A stretch of DNA of 64,000 nt from Chrysogorgia sp. JL179-B06 (GCA_035772405.1 JAYKKM010000044.1:2029501-2093500), one strand, 5' to 3'. Positions 21,331 through 30,754 are shown, counted from the first letter of the stretch. The notes: generated by a model not told the origin, from the letters alone. Made by a program: numbers and translations.

Positions 21331-21960
21331 AGAGCAAAAACAATTCTAGCGATTTTTTCACTTCATAGACACTTTAATAATTTAGGATGAAGTTACCTTT
21401 ACCAATTTTAATGACTGTGTTGTAGTTGTTATGATTAGGGTTTGGGTCAGTGGTTTACGTAAATCATAATCCACACCGTTAATTTAAGCCTAAGACGTAA
21501 AATCAGGTCATCAATGTAGCCTTGCCCTATGTTATCAAGTGCCGACTGTGACAGAAAATGTGTGAAAATACTTACCGGCGCATCTGGAAATGTACTTTTC
21601 TGTTAATTTTATGATTATAGTGACACCTTGAGCCCATTTAAATATTAAAGTTGGTGAGAGATGGTTTGCGTGGTAGTTATACGTTAGTGCATGTAGCAAT
21701 CGCAACTGGGTTAAGGCAAGTGTCTATATAAAAGACTGTTTTCATTTCATGTTAACAGAACAGCTGTACTCTTTATAGTTGCTGATACGGAGAAAGTGAC
21801 AGAACTGAAAGAAGTGGAGGAACTGACGAAACGTCTGTTCGCGACGGAATACTCTGGTGCTAATTGAGAGGTCAGTTTTGTTCATCCATTAATTGTGTGT
21901 GAAACATCAATATACTTACCGTTCTTTGACGGTGATGACTCAGTTCTTGGTTTTGCCTGT
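21331..21960 (+). other. Unassigned stretch with a weak coding candidate at 21770-21869
   Basis: An acceptor-like TTTCATGTTAACAG ends at about 21758 and is followed by about 35 open codons ending in TGA, reading TEKVTELKEVEELTKRLFAT in part. It could be a last exon of an unknown gene, but length and composition are not decisive. The rest shows no feature. Confidence 0.2.
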
Positions 21961-22030
21961 GGTTGAACATGCGTAGAGCGCCGATGCGTTTATTCGGAGA
22001 TCTCGGGTTCGATTCCCGGTTGGGGCAGTC
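21961..22030 (+). mobile_element. tRNA-derived SINE2, truncated head
   Basis: Shares GAGCGCCGATGCGTT, CTCGGGTTCGATTCCCGGTT and GGGGCAGTC with the fuller copy at 22270-22342. The acceptor and D-arm half is damaged. Downstream text TTTTCATATACAT is also shared, showing the repeat extends beyond the tRNA-like part. Confidence 0.65.
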
Positions 22031-22269
22031 ACATTTTCATATACATATATTTGACCATTGGCATTAATAAATCCTCTCTTCATCTAAAGGAAAATTGTTC
22101 AAAAGCCTCCTGTATATACAGAGCCGGTGATAAGCTCGCTAGTACGCTACTTGAGGAAGTCCTGCGAGAGGCTTCGCTCTACTTCGTCGAAGATGAGATG
22201 TCTTCCTGTAGAGATTGAGAGTCGGGGCGATGTATAAATATGTATATGATGTTTGACTGTTCTGACCGT

Positions 22270-22342
22270 GTCTCAATAGCTCAGTGGTTAGAGCGCCGAT
22301 GCGTTGATTCGGAAACCTCGGGTTCGATTCCCGGTTGGGGCA
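22270..22342 (+). mobile_element. tRNA-derived SINE2 head with full cloverleaf
   Basis: Acceptor GTCTCAA pairs with TTGGGGC. The D stem is GCTC/GAGC. The anticodon stem CCGAT/TTCGG closes a 7-nt loop GCGTTGA. The T arm is TCGGG, TTCGATT, CCCGG. The position-based anticodon would be GTT (Asn), but residue 33 is C instead of the near-universal T, and flanking sequence is shared with the damaged copy 0.3 kb upstream. I read it as a SINE head and not a working tRNA gene. Confidence 0.65.
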
Positions 22343-22379
22343 GTCAAATTTTCATATACATGGACATTCCAGAACGCTG

Positions 22380-23173
22380 TTTTCGTTAAAACCAACACTG
22401 TTTGGAGTTGGGAAAGAATAATTTTGTTACATTTTGTTTTTGGAAGCTCGTAACTGACCCATGATGGCCATCTTGTTTGTTTTTCTTATGTCGGAACCAA
22501 TTTCACAGCCTTGTTAACTAACGAGCGACAGAATGCGAACAAAAACATCCCGTGCATGAGGGTCCTGCATACTGTAACCTTACTTTAGTACATCAGCTAT
22601 AGAAGTTCGCATGGCGATAGCGTTCTCCCCCGCATGTCTTTAGAGGCTGATTTTCCGATTCTCGAGTGGCGGAAAATTACTCAGGCGAACAACACCGCGT
22701 AATCTGTTGTGGTAGTTACAAGTTGACGTTTATTACCACATACATAAATAATACATTAGGTTCAATTTACAAATAAAAAGATGTAATAACAGAATTAATA
22801 AACGTGGTACTTTATGCATGTATGAGTGAACAATCGCGTGGAGGAAAACTGTTTAGAAAATATATAAGGGATGGATATTATGGCTTTTACACTCGAAATT
22901 TTACTCAACCACTTCTGCTTGTTTAAAATATACTGGTCTCATCAACAGAGAACTTGAGCGCAAATGTATTCTCATTTGTGCTTTCAAAAAATTGGATTCC
23001 ATATTTTTAACGCGGCTTAAATTCAGTGAACGCGCGGATTGCATGTGACAAGCCATTTCCGCGTGACTTCTAGTTTGTAAGTTTTGTTTCTAGACTTGAG
23101 GAAACTAGCATGATTCGTGTCTTGAAAATACCATCATTAGATGCGTGAAGTTGATCGTCCAGGACTCCAGGTT
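22380..23173. other. No recognisable feature
   Basis: No repeat, exon or hairpin stood out on either strand. Confidence 0.35.
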
Positions 23174-23312
23174 GTTGTAGTCTTGAGAAAGACTATTGTT
23201 GGTGACTGACGTTTCGACGCGGCCTCAGCGGCGGTCAGTTGACTCTGAAGATGACCGCCTCTGAGGCCGTCGAAACGTCAGTCACTGCAACAATAGTCTT
23301 TCTCAAGACTAC
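23174..23312. mobile_element. Palindromic PLE-type terminus
   Basis: TTGTAGTCTTGAGAAAGACT and ATTGTTGGTGACTGACGTTT on the left are mirrored by AAACGTCAGTCACTGCAACA and AGTCTTTCTCAAGACTACAA on the right. The right half contains a hammerhead-like core. The form, two opposed ribozyme-bearing ends, is the same as at 35335-35475 and 43290-43432 although the sequence differs. Confidence 0.7.
23238..23291 (+). ncRNA. Hammerhead-like motif, second subfamily
   Basis: Core CTGAAGA at 23245-23251. Stem II is GAC..GUC plus GCCU..AGGC, with a C-C mismatch and one extra U after the core. GAAAC, loop GTCA and triplet GTC follow at 23272-23283. Stem I pairs U-A, A-U and GTTG/CAAC, with a C-C mismatch and a bulged G. 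The extra U makes this weaker than HHR1 or HHR5. Confidence 0.4.
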
Positions 23313-23785
23313 AACCTGCATGATCAACTTCACACATCTACTGATACTCCTAGGTTCAAACCATTTACTTTATTCTTTAATACCGTCATTAATGACATGC
23401 CAATAAAAATATCAAGAAACCCAATAAAAATATTATCGGCTATACCGCGCAAATAAGATAGATAACCACACTTGTAATTAATTTGCGTGTTTAAGCAGAT
23501 CTCACTGTATATATATGTACCATCTTTATAACACTGTCGAACAGTGCTCCACTATATCATTCTCTTTTTAAAATCCGTCTGCCTCCGGCATTTGCTTTCC
23601 TTGGTCTCTGTTCTCCTTAGGTGTTCTGTTTTCATTGGTAATCGGTTTTATCCGAACTATAGAGTACACGTGGGCCTCAAATGCGTTTAAACGTAATCCT
23701 AATAATCCATACGAAACCAATAGAACAAGAGATTTTCCAGCTGATAAAACATATTATACCAATAATTTGTAATTATCTTAAACCG
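23313..23785. other. No recognisable feature
   Basis: AT-rich, with short non-coding frames only. Confidence 0.35.
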
Positions 23786-23900
23786 CTCTGATGATGTTAC
23801 GCTGCAAGCAACGAAACGTTAGCAATTTACATCTTTTATTATGTCTTGTCTCAAAGTCATTTTCTCATGGGCTCTAATCTTTAAATTACGTTTTCCGCCT
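23786..23900 (+). mobile_element. Decayed PLE terminus with hammerhead remnant
   Basis: CTGATGA is followed by a GTT..AAC stem region and GAAACG, but the expected GTH triplet reads GCA. The downstream text TTATTATGTCTTGTCTC and ATGGGCTCTAATC is shared with 44690-44850, where the triplet is intact and the core is mutated. The two are sister copies that lost different parts. Confidence 0.5.
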
Positions 23901-24584
23901 ATATCTATTGCCACAATATTAAAAGTAAATCACCGCGTCTCATATATGATGGCACATGAATACAGGCATGTGCGTAATGCGTATATTATCTCACTGTGAA
24001 TGTAACATAGATATAGGATTATAGTTATACACTTCAGGACTATACTATAAGGGCAACTATTGTGTCCGAGACTAAATCGAATGGTCATTATGGCCAACGG
24101 AGTTATACATAGACACATAGTGAAACTGGAAGGAAAACTGCATTTTTCGCGCACCGGTAAATGTTAATCAAATTTTATATGGACCCTGCGGGATTCCAAA
24201 CGCGCGGGCAGCTGCCGCAATGGCTCCGTCTTGTCTTTACCCGGCAGATTCTCGATATCAAGTTCTAGTCTTATCTCTTCGGCCAGATAGATATGTATCA
24301 TGATAGCCATCCGATGTGTATGTTCCACATTCTGTTTGCTATGCCACCACCCAATTTTTCCTCTCCGTCTCCGATCGTCCATGTGTCTACTATACCTAGC
24401 CTGCGTGTAAACATAGTTATGTTTCTATAATAACTATGGTGTAACTATACCAAGCTCCCACATTCGATATATTTGTGTATATACATACACAAGCATTATA
24501 ATGATAGTCATCCCCTCGAAAGCGAGGTCGCGAAGCGAGAGAGATAATCTCGCCGTGGCATAGATCCATTTCTCATGAAAAGTT

Positions 24585-24620
<36 letters not shown>

Positions 24621-24806
24621 AATTTTTTTCGCTGTCATTTCTTGTTTTTTTCTTCAGTGAAATGGCTATGCATGTCTCAAGGTAGGAAAAAATAGGGTCG
24701 GTCGGGTAACCGGAACCACACATTTATTTTTATTTTGCCCTTCAGCAAACTGCGACTGCATTAGTTATATATACACAAAAGAAGCGAACTAAAAATCTAT
24801 TGTTGA
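23901..24806. other. Unassigned stretch with one (TA)n run
   Basis: (TA)n occupies about 24588-24617. CGAAAGCGAGGTCGCGAAGC near 24517 recurs inverted near 26300 (CTTCGCGACCTCGCTTGCGA). Nothing else is recognised. Confidence 0.4.
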
Positions 24807-25084
24807 GGCCTCCGTAGCTCAGTGGTCAGAGCACTGCACTAGCATCGCAGGGTCGCGGGTTCAATTCCAGCCGGAAGGCCTCTAAGTTGCATTTTTCGCA
24901 ACTGGTCGTGGTTTGGTCTTAAACTGTATATATTCCAACACTCGAAATTTTCCTTCACCATAAATCCTTAGAACATGTAGTTTCATCGAGTGAAATGCCA
25001 AATATTACTTGTAATATACCCAGAATCTTATCCGGCATTACCATCCACTATATATACAGAACTCGTGACTAGGCTCTCGGCAAC
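24807..25084 (+). mobile_element. tRNA-Ala-like SINE1, unit 1 of a tandem dimer
   Basis: The head at 24807-24880 has an A box (TAGCTCAGTGGTCAGAGC), a loop with AGC in the anticodon place, a B box (GGGTTCAATTCCAG) and a near-complementary acceptor (GGCCTCC and GGAAGGCC). The body contains AAGTTGCATTTTTCGCAACT, CAACACTCGAAATTTTCCTT and GAGTGAAATGCCAAATATTA. The next head starts 278 bp downstream in the same direction. Confidence 0.8.
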
Positions 25085-25249
25085 GGCTTCCGTAGCTCAG
25101 TGGTCATGAGCACTGCACTAGCATCGCAGGGTCGCGGGTTTAATTCCAGCGGGAAGGCCTTGAAGTTGCATTTTTCGCAACTGGTCCCGGTTTGGTCTTA
25201 AAATGTATATATTCCAACACTCGAAATTTTCCTTTACCATAAATCCCAG

Positions 25250-25252
<3 letters not shown>
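25085..25252 (+). mobile_element. tRNA-Ala-like SINE1, unit 2 of the dimer
   Basis: The head spans 25085-25159 with one extra base in the D loop (GGTCATGAGC). The body is cut at CATAAATCCCAGGAA, where a (TA)n array of about 43 bp begins. Confidence 0.8.
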
Positions 25253-25297
<45 letters not shown>

Positions 25298-25480
25298 GGT
25301 AATTCCAAATCTCTTTTCAGAATTGAAATCGGTTAAATATTGGCCGAGATAACTAAATATCAACAAAAAATAAAAATCAACAAATTAATACACGGCGTGC
25401 GAGGTCTGGGGACCAAGGATGGGGAAAATCCCGCAGATGGTGTTAGGAATGAAACTCTTGGGGGGGGGAGGGGGGGGGGG
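25253..25480. repeat. (TA)n array and interspersed repeat with partner at 51711-51890
   Basis: (TA)n covers about 25253-25295. From there, TCGGTAATTCCAAATCT, TTTCAGAATTGAAATCG and GCGAGGTCTGGGGACCA match 51711-51860. A GGGGGGG tract ends the segment. Confidence 0.75.
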
Positions 25481-25504
25481 GTTAGAAAAGGCGAGCGAGG
25501 GGAT

Positions 25505-26190
25505 TATTGCGGATTTGTTGCTCTTAACACACGAAGGAAGATATTTGATTCGATGTTCAGGCGTAAACTAGCATACGCATGTCAAACTTGGACTACAACA
25601 GCCTCATATTTAAATCCAGTGTATATACAACATACAGCTCTTACTTACGAAAATTAGTAAGAGGTGGTCAAATGAGGAAAATGACTCCTTTAGATGAGAA
25701 GAAACCTGAGTTCATGGCCTTCAGGATGAACAATGAACAGATATTTGAATACAGTGGTGCAGCTCATATACTATTAGATCCTCAAATTTAACTTACATAA
25801 AGAAACTGACGTTTACAGACGAGAAGAACAAGAGATTGGGTCAACCGCTAAATACTCTAATACGATCAGTGGCGTCGCCAGACATTTCAAATGGGGGAAG
25901 GGGGGCACCAAGACCCGGATGTAAATAAACGTAGGAAGGAAGGAAGGATCACGAGCAGCCGCTGACCACCTGAGCCGCAGCCCTTAGACCCTGACAAGCT
26001 CAGTCATACGGGTATATAGTAAGAAACGAAGAGTGGAGACTGCTCGGGTTGGAACATGTCATAATTTTGAATATCCCAAAACTCATTTGATATCCCAAAA
26101 CTTATTTGATATAGCGACGCCACTGAATACGATCCCAATATAAACGTTTCAGTAACTATGATCCGACACAAAATTTTGAAAGCCTGTTTT
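25505..26190 (+). pseudogene. LINE reverse transcriptase C-terminal remnant, split by an hAT element
   Basis: Plus-strand translation gives RRKIFDSMFRRKLAYACQTW, then after a frameshift near 25640 LRKLVRGGQMRK and later KKLTFTDEKNKRLGQ. This resembles the region after the catalytic core in RTE-type LINE polymerases, where a phrase like SLVRSKLTYACHTW is usual. The frame resumes after the inserted element at 25867-26125 (RSQYKRFSNYDPTQNFESL when the insert and one target copy are removed). The catalytic YxDD region is absent, so it is a 5'-truncated, dead copy. Confidence 0.65.
25867..26125. mobile_element. hAT-type MITE, 259 bp, inside a LINE remnant
   Basis: Ends CAGTGGCGTCGCCA and GCGACGCCACTG are inverted. 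The 8-bp target AATACGAT is present exactly on both sides (25859-25866 and 26126-26133). Internal words ATATCCCAAAACTYATTTGAT are tandemly repeated near 26080-26110. No coding capacity. Removing the element plus one target copy rejoins the surrounding LINE frame. Confidence 0.9.
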
Positions 26191-26370
26191 ACACGAACCA
26201 TTACTGAACAATCTAGTTGAATCTTAGCTACTCTGGTAGAGTAGCACCTAAATGTTTTTCTAAGAAAAACGAGATTACCACCATCGCTTAGCTCTGTCGC
26301 TTCGCGACCTCGCTTGCGAGGGGATAAACTTTTGGCAAAGTAATTTGAAAATTAAAAAGTAATTTGTAAA
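26191..26370. other. Unassigned, with a small inverted word
   Basis: CTACTCTGGTAGAGTAG near 26231 is a short palindrome. CGCTTCGCGACCTCGC lies near 26300. Confidence 0.35.
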
Positions 26371-26551
26371 TATCTTTCATGCATAGTTACTATTCCATCT
26401 ACTTGTGTAACAATTGTGTTATTCAACCTCCGGGTTGCAAGGCAATTTTTTATTAAACGATCGTGAATGTATCTATTTTTATTTCGATGCATCTAGCTAT
26501 CTTTTTATATTAAAATAAAATGTAAAATAATATACAAAATAATGTCTTTAA
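26371..26551 (+). repeat. Interspersed repeat, direct partner at 28231-28415
   Basis: Both copies carry ATCTTTCATGCATAGTTACT, CAATTGTGTTATTCAACC and GGGTTGCAAGGCAATTTTTT, followed by an AT-rich tail with AAAATAATATACAAAATAA. They are about 1.86 kb apart and bracket the SINE1 region. Confidence 0.8.
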
Positions 26552-26657
26552 AGAGAGACCTTATTCATAAATGGCCGACAATTTAAAATTATTTTATATG
26601 CATATAAATTGGCCCTTGTGAGTGTGACCTCGTTTTAAATCCTTTTCAATTTATATA

Positions 26658-26728
<71 letters not shown>

Positions 26729-26736
26729 ATATATTT
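26552..26736. repeat. (TA)n microsatellite
   Basis: (TA)n with one CA interruption covers about 26654-26725. It is preceded by about 100 bp of unassigned sequence. Confidence 0.9.
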
Positions 26737-26775
26737 ATTGCCTTGTGCATGAAACTCTGAGTAGTGACAAACGTA
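26737..26775 (+). ncRNA. Decayed hammerhead, HHR1 subfamily
   Basis: ATTGCCT, then GCATGAAACTCTGAGTAGTG and ACAAACG line up with HHR1 (GTTGCCT, GCGTGAAACTCCGAGTAGCG, ACAATAAAG), but the GATGA part of the core and half of stem II are deleted. It again lies beside a (TA)n array. Confidence 0.5.
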
Positions 26776-26825
26776 TCTTTTAGGAAATATTTGTATATAT
26801 GTATATATATATATATATATATATA

Positions 26826-26950
26826 GAAATGATTTTATGGTGAAGGAAAATTTCGAGTGTTGGAATACATACATTTTAAGACCAAACCGGGACCAGTTGC
26901 GTTCCAACACTCGAAATTTTCCTTCACCATAAAATCATTTCAACATGTAG
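26826..26950. mobile_element. Two SINE1 body fragments joined head to head
   Basis: 26826-26902 is a minus-strand body fragment (TTTATGGTGAAGGAAAATTT) and 26903-26950 is a plus-strand fragment (CAACACTCGAAATTTTCCTT), giving a palindrome. A (TA)n run at about 26806-26825 precedes it. Confidence 0.75.
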
Positions 26951-26977
26951 TTTGATCGAGTGAAATGCCAAATATTA

Positions 26978-27016
<39 letters not shown>

Positions 27017-27259
27017 ATCTATGTATATATATATATATATATGTGTGTATATATATATATATATGTGTGTATATGTATATATGTGTGTGTGTGTGTTCCA
27101 ACACTCGAAATTTTCCTTCACCATAAATCCTTAGAACATGTAATTTAATCGAGTGAAATGCCAAATATTACTTGTAAAATTTATATACCCAGAATCTTAT
27201 CCCGGAATTACCGCCACTATATATAAGTACAGAACTCGTGCAATTAGGCTCTCGGCAAC
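26951..27259 (+). mobile_element. SINE1 body fragments interrupted by (TA)n and (TG)n
   Basis: CGAGTGAAATGCCAAATATT and ACCT run into (TA)n/(TG)n tracts at about 26982-27092, after which the body resumes with TTCCAACACTCGAAATTTTC and ends in AACTCGTGCAATTAGG before the next head. Confidence 0.75.
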
Positions 27260-27535
27260 GGCCTCCGTAGCTCAGTGGTCAGAGCACTGCGCTGACATCG
27301 CAGGGTCGCGGGTTCAGTTCCAGCCGGAAGGCCTAAAAGTTGCATTTTTCGCGGCTGGTCCCGGTTTGGTCTTAAAATGTATGTATTCCAACACTCGAAA
27401 TTTTCCTTCACCATAAATCCTTTCAACATGTAGTTTGATCGAGTGAAATGCCAAATATTACCTATAATATACCCAGAATCTTATCCCGGCATTACCCACC
27501 ATATATACAGAACTCGTGACTAGGCTCTCGGCAAC
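27260..27535 (+). mobile_element. tRNA-like SINE1, unit 1 of second dimer
   Basis: The head spans 27260-27333 with A and B boxes as in the other copies. The anticodon position reads GAC instead of AGC. The body is complete through ACTCGTGACTAGGCTCTCGG. The next head starts 276 bp downstream. Confidence 0.8.
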
Positions 27536-27671
27536 GGCTTCCGTAGCTCAGTGGTCAGAGCACTGCACTAGCATCGCAGGGTCGCGGGTTCAATTCCAGC
27601 CGGAAGGCCTTGAAGTTGCATTTTTCGCAACTGGTCCCGGTTTGGTCTTAAAATGTATATATATATATTAT
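27536..27671 (+). mobile_element. tRNA-Ala-like SINE1, unit 2 of second dimer
   Basis: The head spans 27536-27609. The body is cut after TTGGTCTTAAAATGTATATA by a short (TA)n run that leads into a PLE-type end. Confidence 0.8.
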
Positions 27672-27970
27672 ATATATAACTTCGGTGTTGTTGAGCACTC
27701 TGTGAAGTTGGTGTGGGTGTCCTTTAGCGATATGCAACGCCCACTACCCTTGTGGTAGTTTGAGCACTCTGGCCCTATACCTCTCTGGAGTCTGGATGTG
27801 CGCATGACTGCTATTGTCCCACAAGCGGTTGTCACCAGCAATCGCTTGGGTATAGATAGTTTGTCATGCCATGTCTAGATTGTACCGAGCTACACTGATG
27901 AGCTGTGGAACAGCGAAACACGTGTCTCATGTATATCGTATTAACGGGGGAGAATCACACTATTTAGCTT
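27672..27970 (+). mobile_element. PLE-type terminal region with hammerhead
   Basis: Begins at a (TA)n run, has TTGTTGAGCACTCTG and later TTTGAGCACTCTGGCC, and ends in a hammerhead-like block at 27885-27930. The 53222-53450 segment starts from (TA)n in the same way and shares TTTGAGCGCTCTGGC and CTACACTGATGAG, so these are diverged copies of one family. Confidence 0.5.
27885..27930 (+). ncRNA. Hammerhead-like motif with perfect stem II
   Basis: Core CTGATGA at 27895-27901. Stem II is GCTGT, loop GGA, ACAGC (five pairs, with the usual G-C at the base). GAAAC, loop ACGT and triplet GTC end at 27926. Core and stem II are ideal, but I could not draw a convincing stem I (CTACA upstream, TCATGTA downstream). 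Either stem I has decayed or it pairs in a non-standard way. Confidence 0.5.
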
Positions 27971-28051
27971 CTACTACGGTCAGAAAAAAGTGGTCGCAAT
28001 AACGAGGTGGTCGTATTAACGGGTGGTCGCATGGTGGGGTTCCACTCTACA
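27971..28051 (+). mobile_element. End of a Tc1/mariner-like element
   Basis: GGTGGTCGTATTAACGGGTG and TGGTGGGGTTCCACTCTA resemble the right end of a pogo/Tigger-type element. The left end was not found, so this is a fragment. Confidence 0.35.
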
Positions 28052-28230
28052 TGTTATAACATGAATTTTAATCGAGTGAAATGCCAAATATTGCTTGTAA
28101 TGTACCCAGAATCTTATCCCGGCATTACCACCACGTCTATATATACAGAACTCGTGACTAACTCGAGATTATCACCCTCGCCTTCGCGGCGCCGGACGAG
28201 GGGATTTGCGCGTATTTAATAATTTTTAAT
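28052..28230 (+). mobile_element. SINE1 body fragment without head
   Basis: AATCGAGTGAAATGCCAAAT, CCCAGAATCTTATCCCGG and ACAGAACTCGTGACTA match the SINE1 body. It stops before the point where a tRNA-like head would follow. Confidence 0.75.
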
Positions 28231-28424
28231 GTGAATATCTTTCATGCATAGTTACTATTCCATCTACTTGCAACAATTGTGTTATTCAACCGCCGGGTTG
28301 CAAGGCAATTTTTTATTAAACTATAGATCTATGTATCTATTTTTATTTCGATGTATATATCTATCTATTATTATATAAAATAAAATATAAAATAATATAC
28401 AAAATAACGTCTTTCAATTGGAAA
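28231..28424 (+). repeat. Interspersed repeat, direct partner of 26371-26551
   Basis: Matches the first copy along about 180 bp with scattered substitutions. Confidence 0.8.
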
Positions 28425-28790
28425 TCATCATCATCATGTTGTCGGTCGCGGTGCGACAAAGACTGCTTTCATTACTTGACAGCTGCTCTCCATTTAGCTC
28501 TCTGCTGCTGTGAGAGCGATATCCAGGAGTTGTTCTTGATATCGATGTCTCTCAACTTGAGGTTTCTCTTGATGGTATCCTTGAACCTGAGACGAGGGCG
28601 TCCTATCTTTCTGTGACCAGAAAACAGTTGAGAGTAGAGGATCTGTTTTGGTAACGGAAATTATTTTTGATCGAAGATCTTCCATAGAAAGCAGCCCTGT
28701 CCGATCGAGTATTTCCTTGTTTGTCACTTTGTCCTTCCCGCAGTCGTGATTAATAAAACTAACATAGTTGCATATGTTCAAGTCTATGTG
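28425..28790 (-). pseudogene. RTE-like LINE, 3' end of reverse transcriptase reading frame
   Basis: Minus-strand frames give KDKVTNKEILDRTGLLS, then in other frames SRTTPGYRSH and ELNGEQL. The first phrase and the following lysine/arginine-rich part fit the C-terminal tail of RTE-type LINE proteins (the DKVTNEEVL...TGL region). The 3' end carries a CATCATCATCATG tract, also seen at the RTE end near 58485. There are at least two frameshifts and no polymerase core. Confidence 0.65.
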
Positions 28791-29352
28791 ACCATGGAGT
28801 GCCTTGTAAAAAAGACCAAGTCCCGAATTTCTCTGTCATAGCAGAGCGGTAACATATCTAAAATTTGCATTCTCTCCCTATATGAAATTTCCCCTATTTT
28901 TGATCTTAAAATCTATTGTGAGTCATGAGTTCTAGTATATATGGTTGATGGTTATCATTGGCTGACTGACAACCTTGTTGATAACAATTTGTTCACAATT
29001 AATGCCATGGGGCTTTCTAGGAGACTATATCATAGGCGGGGAAAGAAACAGTTTATGAAATAGAGCTAGGTGTCTGAAATAGCGGTAGTAATTCTCAACA
29101 CTAAGTTTCGGCTGACGGATCTTTAATTCTAAAGATTTTAAGATTTTCTGTTCTTTATCGCTGAAGGACTTCTGACAACAATAATTCATCTATTTGTGCT
29201 ACTTTTCACTGAGCAAATTTCTCTGAGGAATTATGTGCGTATGGTCGTGAATTGGTCAAATGGCCATCGGATAATATTACAGCTATATACACTTTTTTTT
29301 TATAAGAATATATTTTATATTATTATTATATTATTGAAATTTTAAGAATATG
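28791..29352. other. No recognisable feature
   Basis: Ends in an AT-rich tract at about 29285-29345. No repeat or exon was noticed. Confidence 0.4.
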
Positions 29353-29356
29353 TTAA

Positions 29357-29858
29357 AGGGACACTCCGGCCCAAATACAAATGCAGTTCATATGAAAGCT
29401 ATTACTGACTTTAGTTTATTTCCAAAGTTTCAGCATTCCTATCAATTTAGTTGAGAAGATATTGCTAGTTGAAGTTGAAAATTTGTGGATTTTGACGCCA
29501 TATTGGTTTTGAAAATATGACGTCATTGAGTGATTCTTTATCGTTAGTGGAGTTGTTTTGATGGCGATCACATAGTGATAGTTATTGTGAATGGTCTTTG
29601 GACGAAAATTAGTCGAAATAAACTATTTAGTTCATCATGCAGGAAAGTAGAGGAGCTTCTTAGGCATAATACGAGACACGTCACTCAGTGACGTCATATT
29701 TGAGAAACAAAATGGCGTCGAAATTGGACAAACTCTCCAACTTCAACTAGCCACATCTTCTTAACTAAATTGATAGGAATGCTGAAACTTTGGAAATAAT
29801 CTAAAGTCAGTAAGATCTTTCATATGAACTACATTTGTATTTGGGCCGGAGTGTCCCT
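29357..29858. mobile_element. Foldback MITE, 502 bp, flanked by TTAA
   Basis: AGGGACACTCCGGCCCAAAT at the left is mirrored at the right end, and similarity continues for about 175 bp per arm (AGCATTCCTATCAATTTAGT, ATATGACGTCATTGAGTGA and their complements). TTAA lies immediately outside on both sides (29353-29356, 29859-29862), the target used by piggyBac-type elements. The termini are not the usual CCCT of piggyBac, so the assignment is open. Confidence 0.8.
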
Positions 29859-29862
29859 TTAA

Positions 29863-30353
29863 GAATATACCCAAGGCTGAGATTTTGTTAAGAGCATATT
29901 TTTGCGTGTTGAAAATATATTTTACCTTTGAAAAGAATGGTAAATTCTTTCCTTTTTCTAACAAAAACAGCTATCAGCTAACAAAACAATAAAAACTAGT
30001 CCTATACATATGATCACATCTATACATAACATATGATCTCATCTATACATATGATCACATCCGTTTTAATTAACTATACTCTGTAATCTAAGAATATTCA
30101 CAAGAATATTTTCAGCCTAAAATCGGCAGAAAAATACGAATATCCAGCCTGGGCATGAAAAACACTATTCTTATAAAAACAAAAGAGTGTACTACAATAG
30201 AATTCGACACGTTATTGTCATTTGGGTCACATCCAGTGTTCGAAATGACTCTTGTGAAGTGAAGAAAAAAATGAATTTCATGATATAGCGCAGGATTTAT
30301 TGAGGAGTATTTCTTTGGATCTCTTGTTGCACGACCGCGTTTTGAGAAGAATG
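29863..30353. other. Unassigned, with a short tandem repeat
   Basis: CATATGATCACATCTATACA-type units recur about three times at 30003-30060. The rest is without recognised features. Confidence 0.45.
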
Positions 30354-30398
30354 GCACTATTACCGGTATGACGTCATAGTGTCATACTGGTAATAGGT
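30354..30398. repeat. Palindrome
   Basis: CTATTACCGGTATGAC and GTCATACTGGTAATAG are inverted with one mismatch around CTATGACGTCATAG-like central bases. Confidence 0.75.
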
Positions 30399-30754
30399 TT
30401 ATTGAACAAAACAATATTCCAGTGCTTGATATTTGGTTTGTCACTTATCACTCACCCAAGAGTAAACAGTATTCCAAATTTCACGAAAATAAAACCAAAA
30501 TATACAGTATTTTCTCGCGTTATGACATCATTATGACATCACTTACCCGGTAGTACCAGGCTTTCTTCCGACGCGGTCGTTGTTCAACTAAGTTTAGTAA
30601 AAGGGCTGAAAACTCGATCTTTAACAGATCATAAAAGTAGAACCGAGTAACCAATTTCAATTATTACTTCGGTTTTGAATTGAACTTTTCGAATTCTAAC
30701 GAAAAATAGAATAACCTCAAAAGGTATAGTTGACCTTTAAGGGACTGAGCCGGT
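30399..30754. other. No recognisable feature
   Basis: Contains two nearby TATGACATCA words but no repeat structure or exon. Confidence 0.35.

Noticed and set aside
21113..21349. 78-codon frame MQVDLLCIRTMD as a gene
   Set aside because: It occupies the right arm of a foldback, and part of the same sequence is present inverted in the left arm.
24807..27609. Four tRNA-Ala-like sequences as working tRNA genes
   Set aside because: Acceptor and anticodon stems have mismatches, one copy has an extra D-loop base, and all share about 200 bp of non-tRNA body. They are SINE heads.
28494..28781. 95-codon minus frame as a host protein
   Set aside because: Its residues and the neighbouring frames fit the C-terminal tail of an RTE-type LINE with frameshifts.
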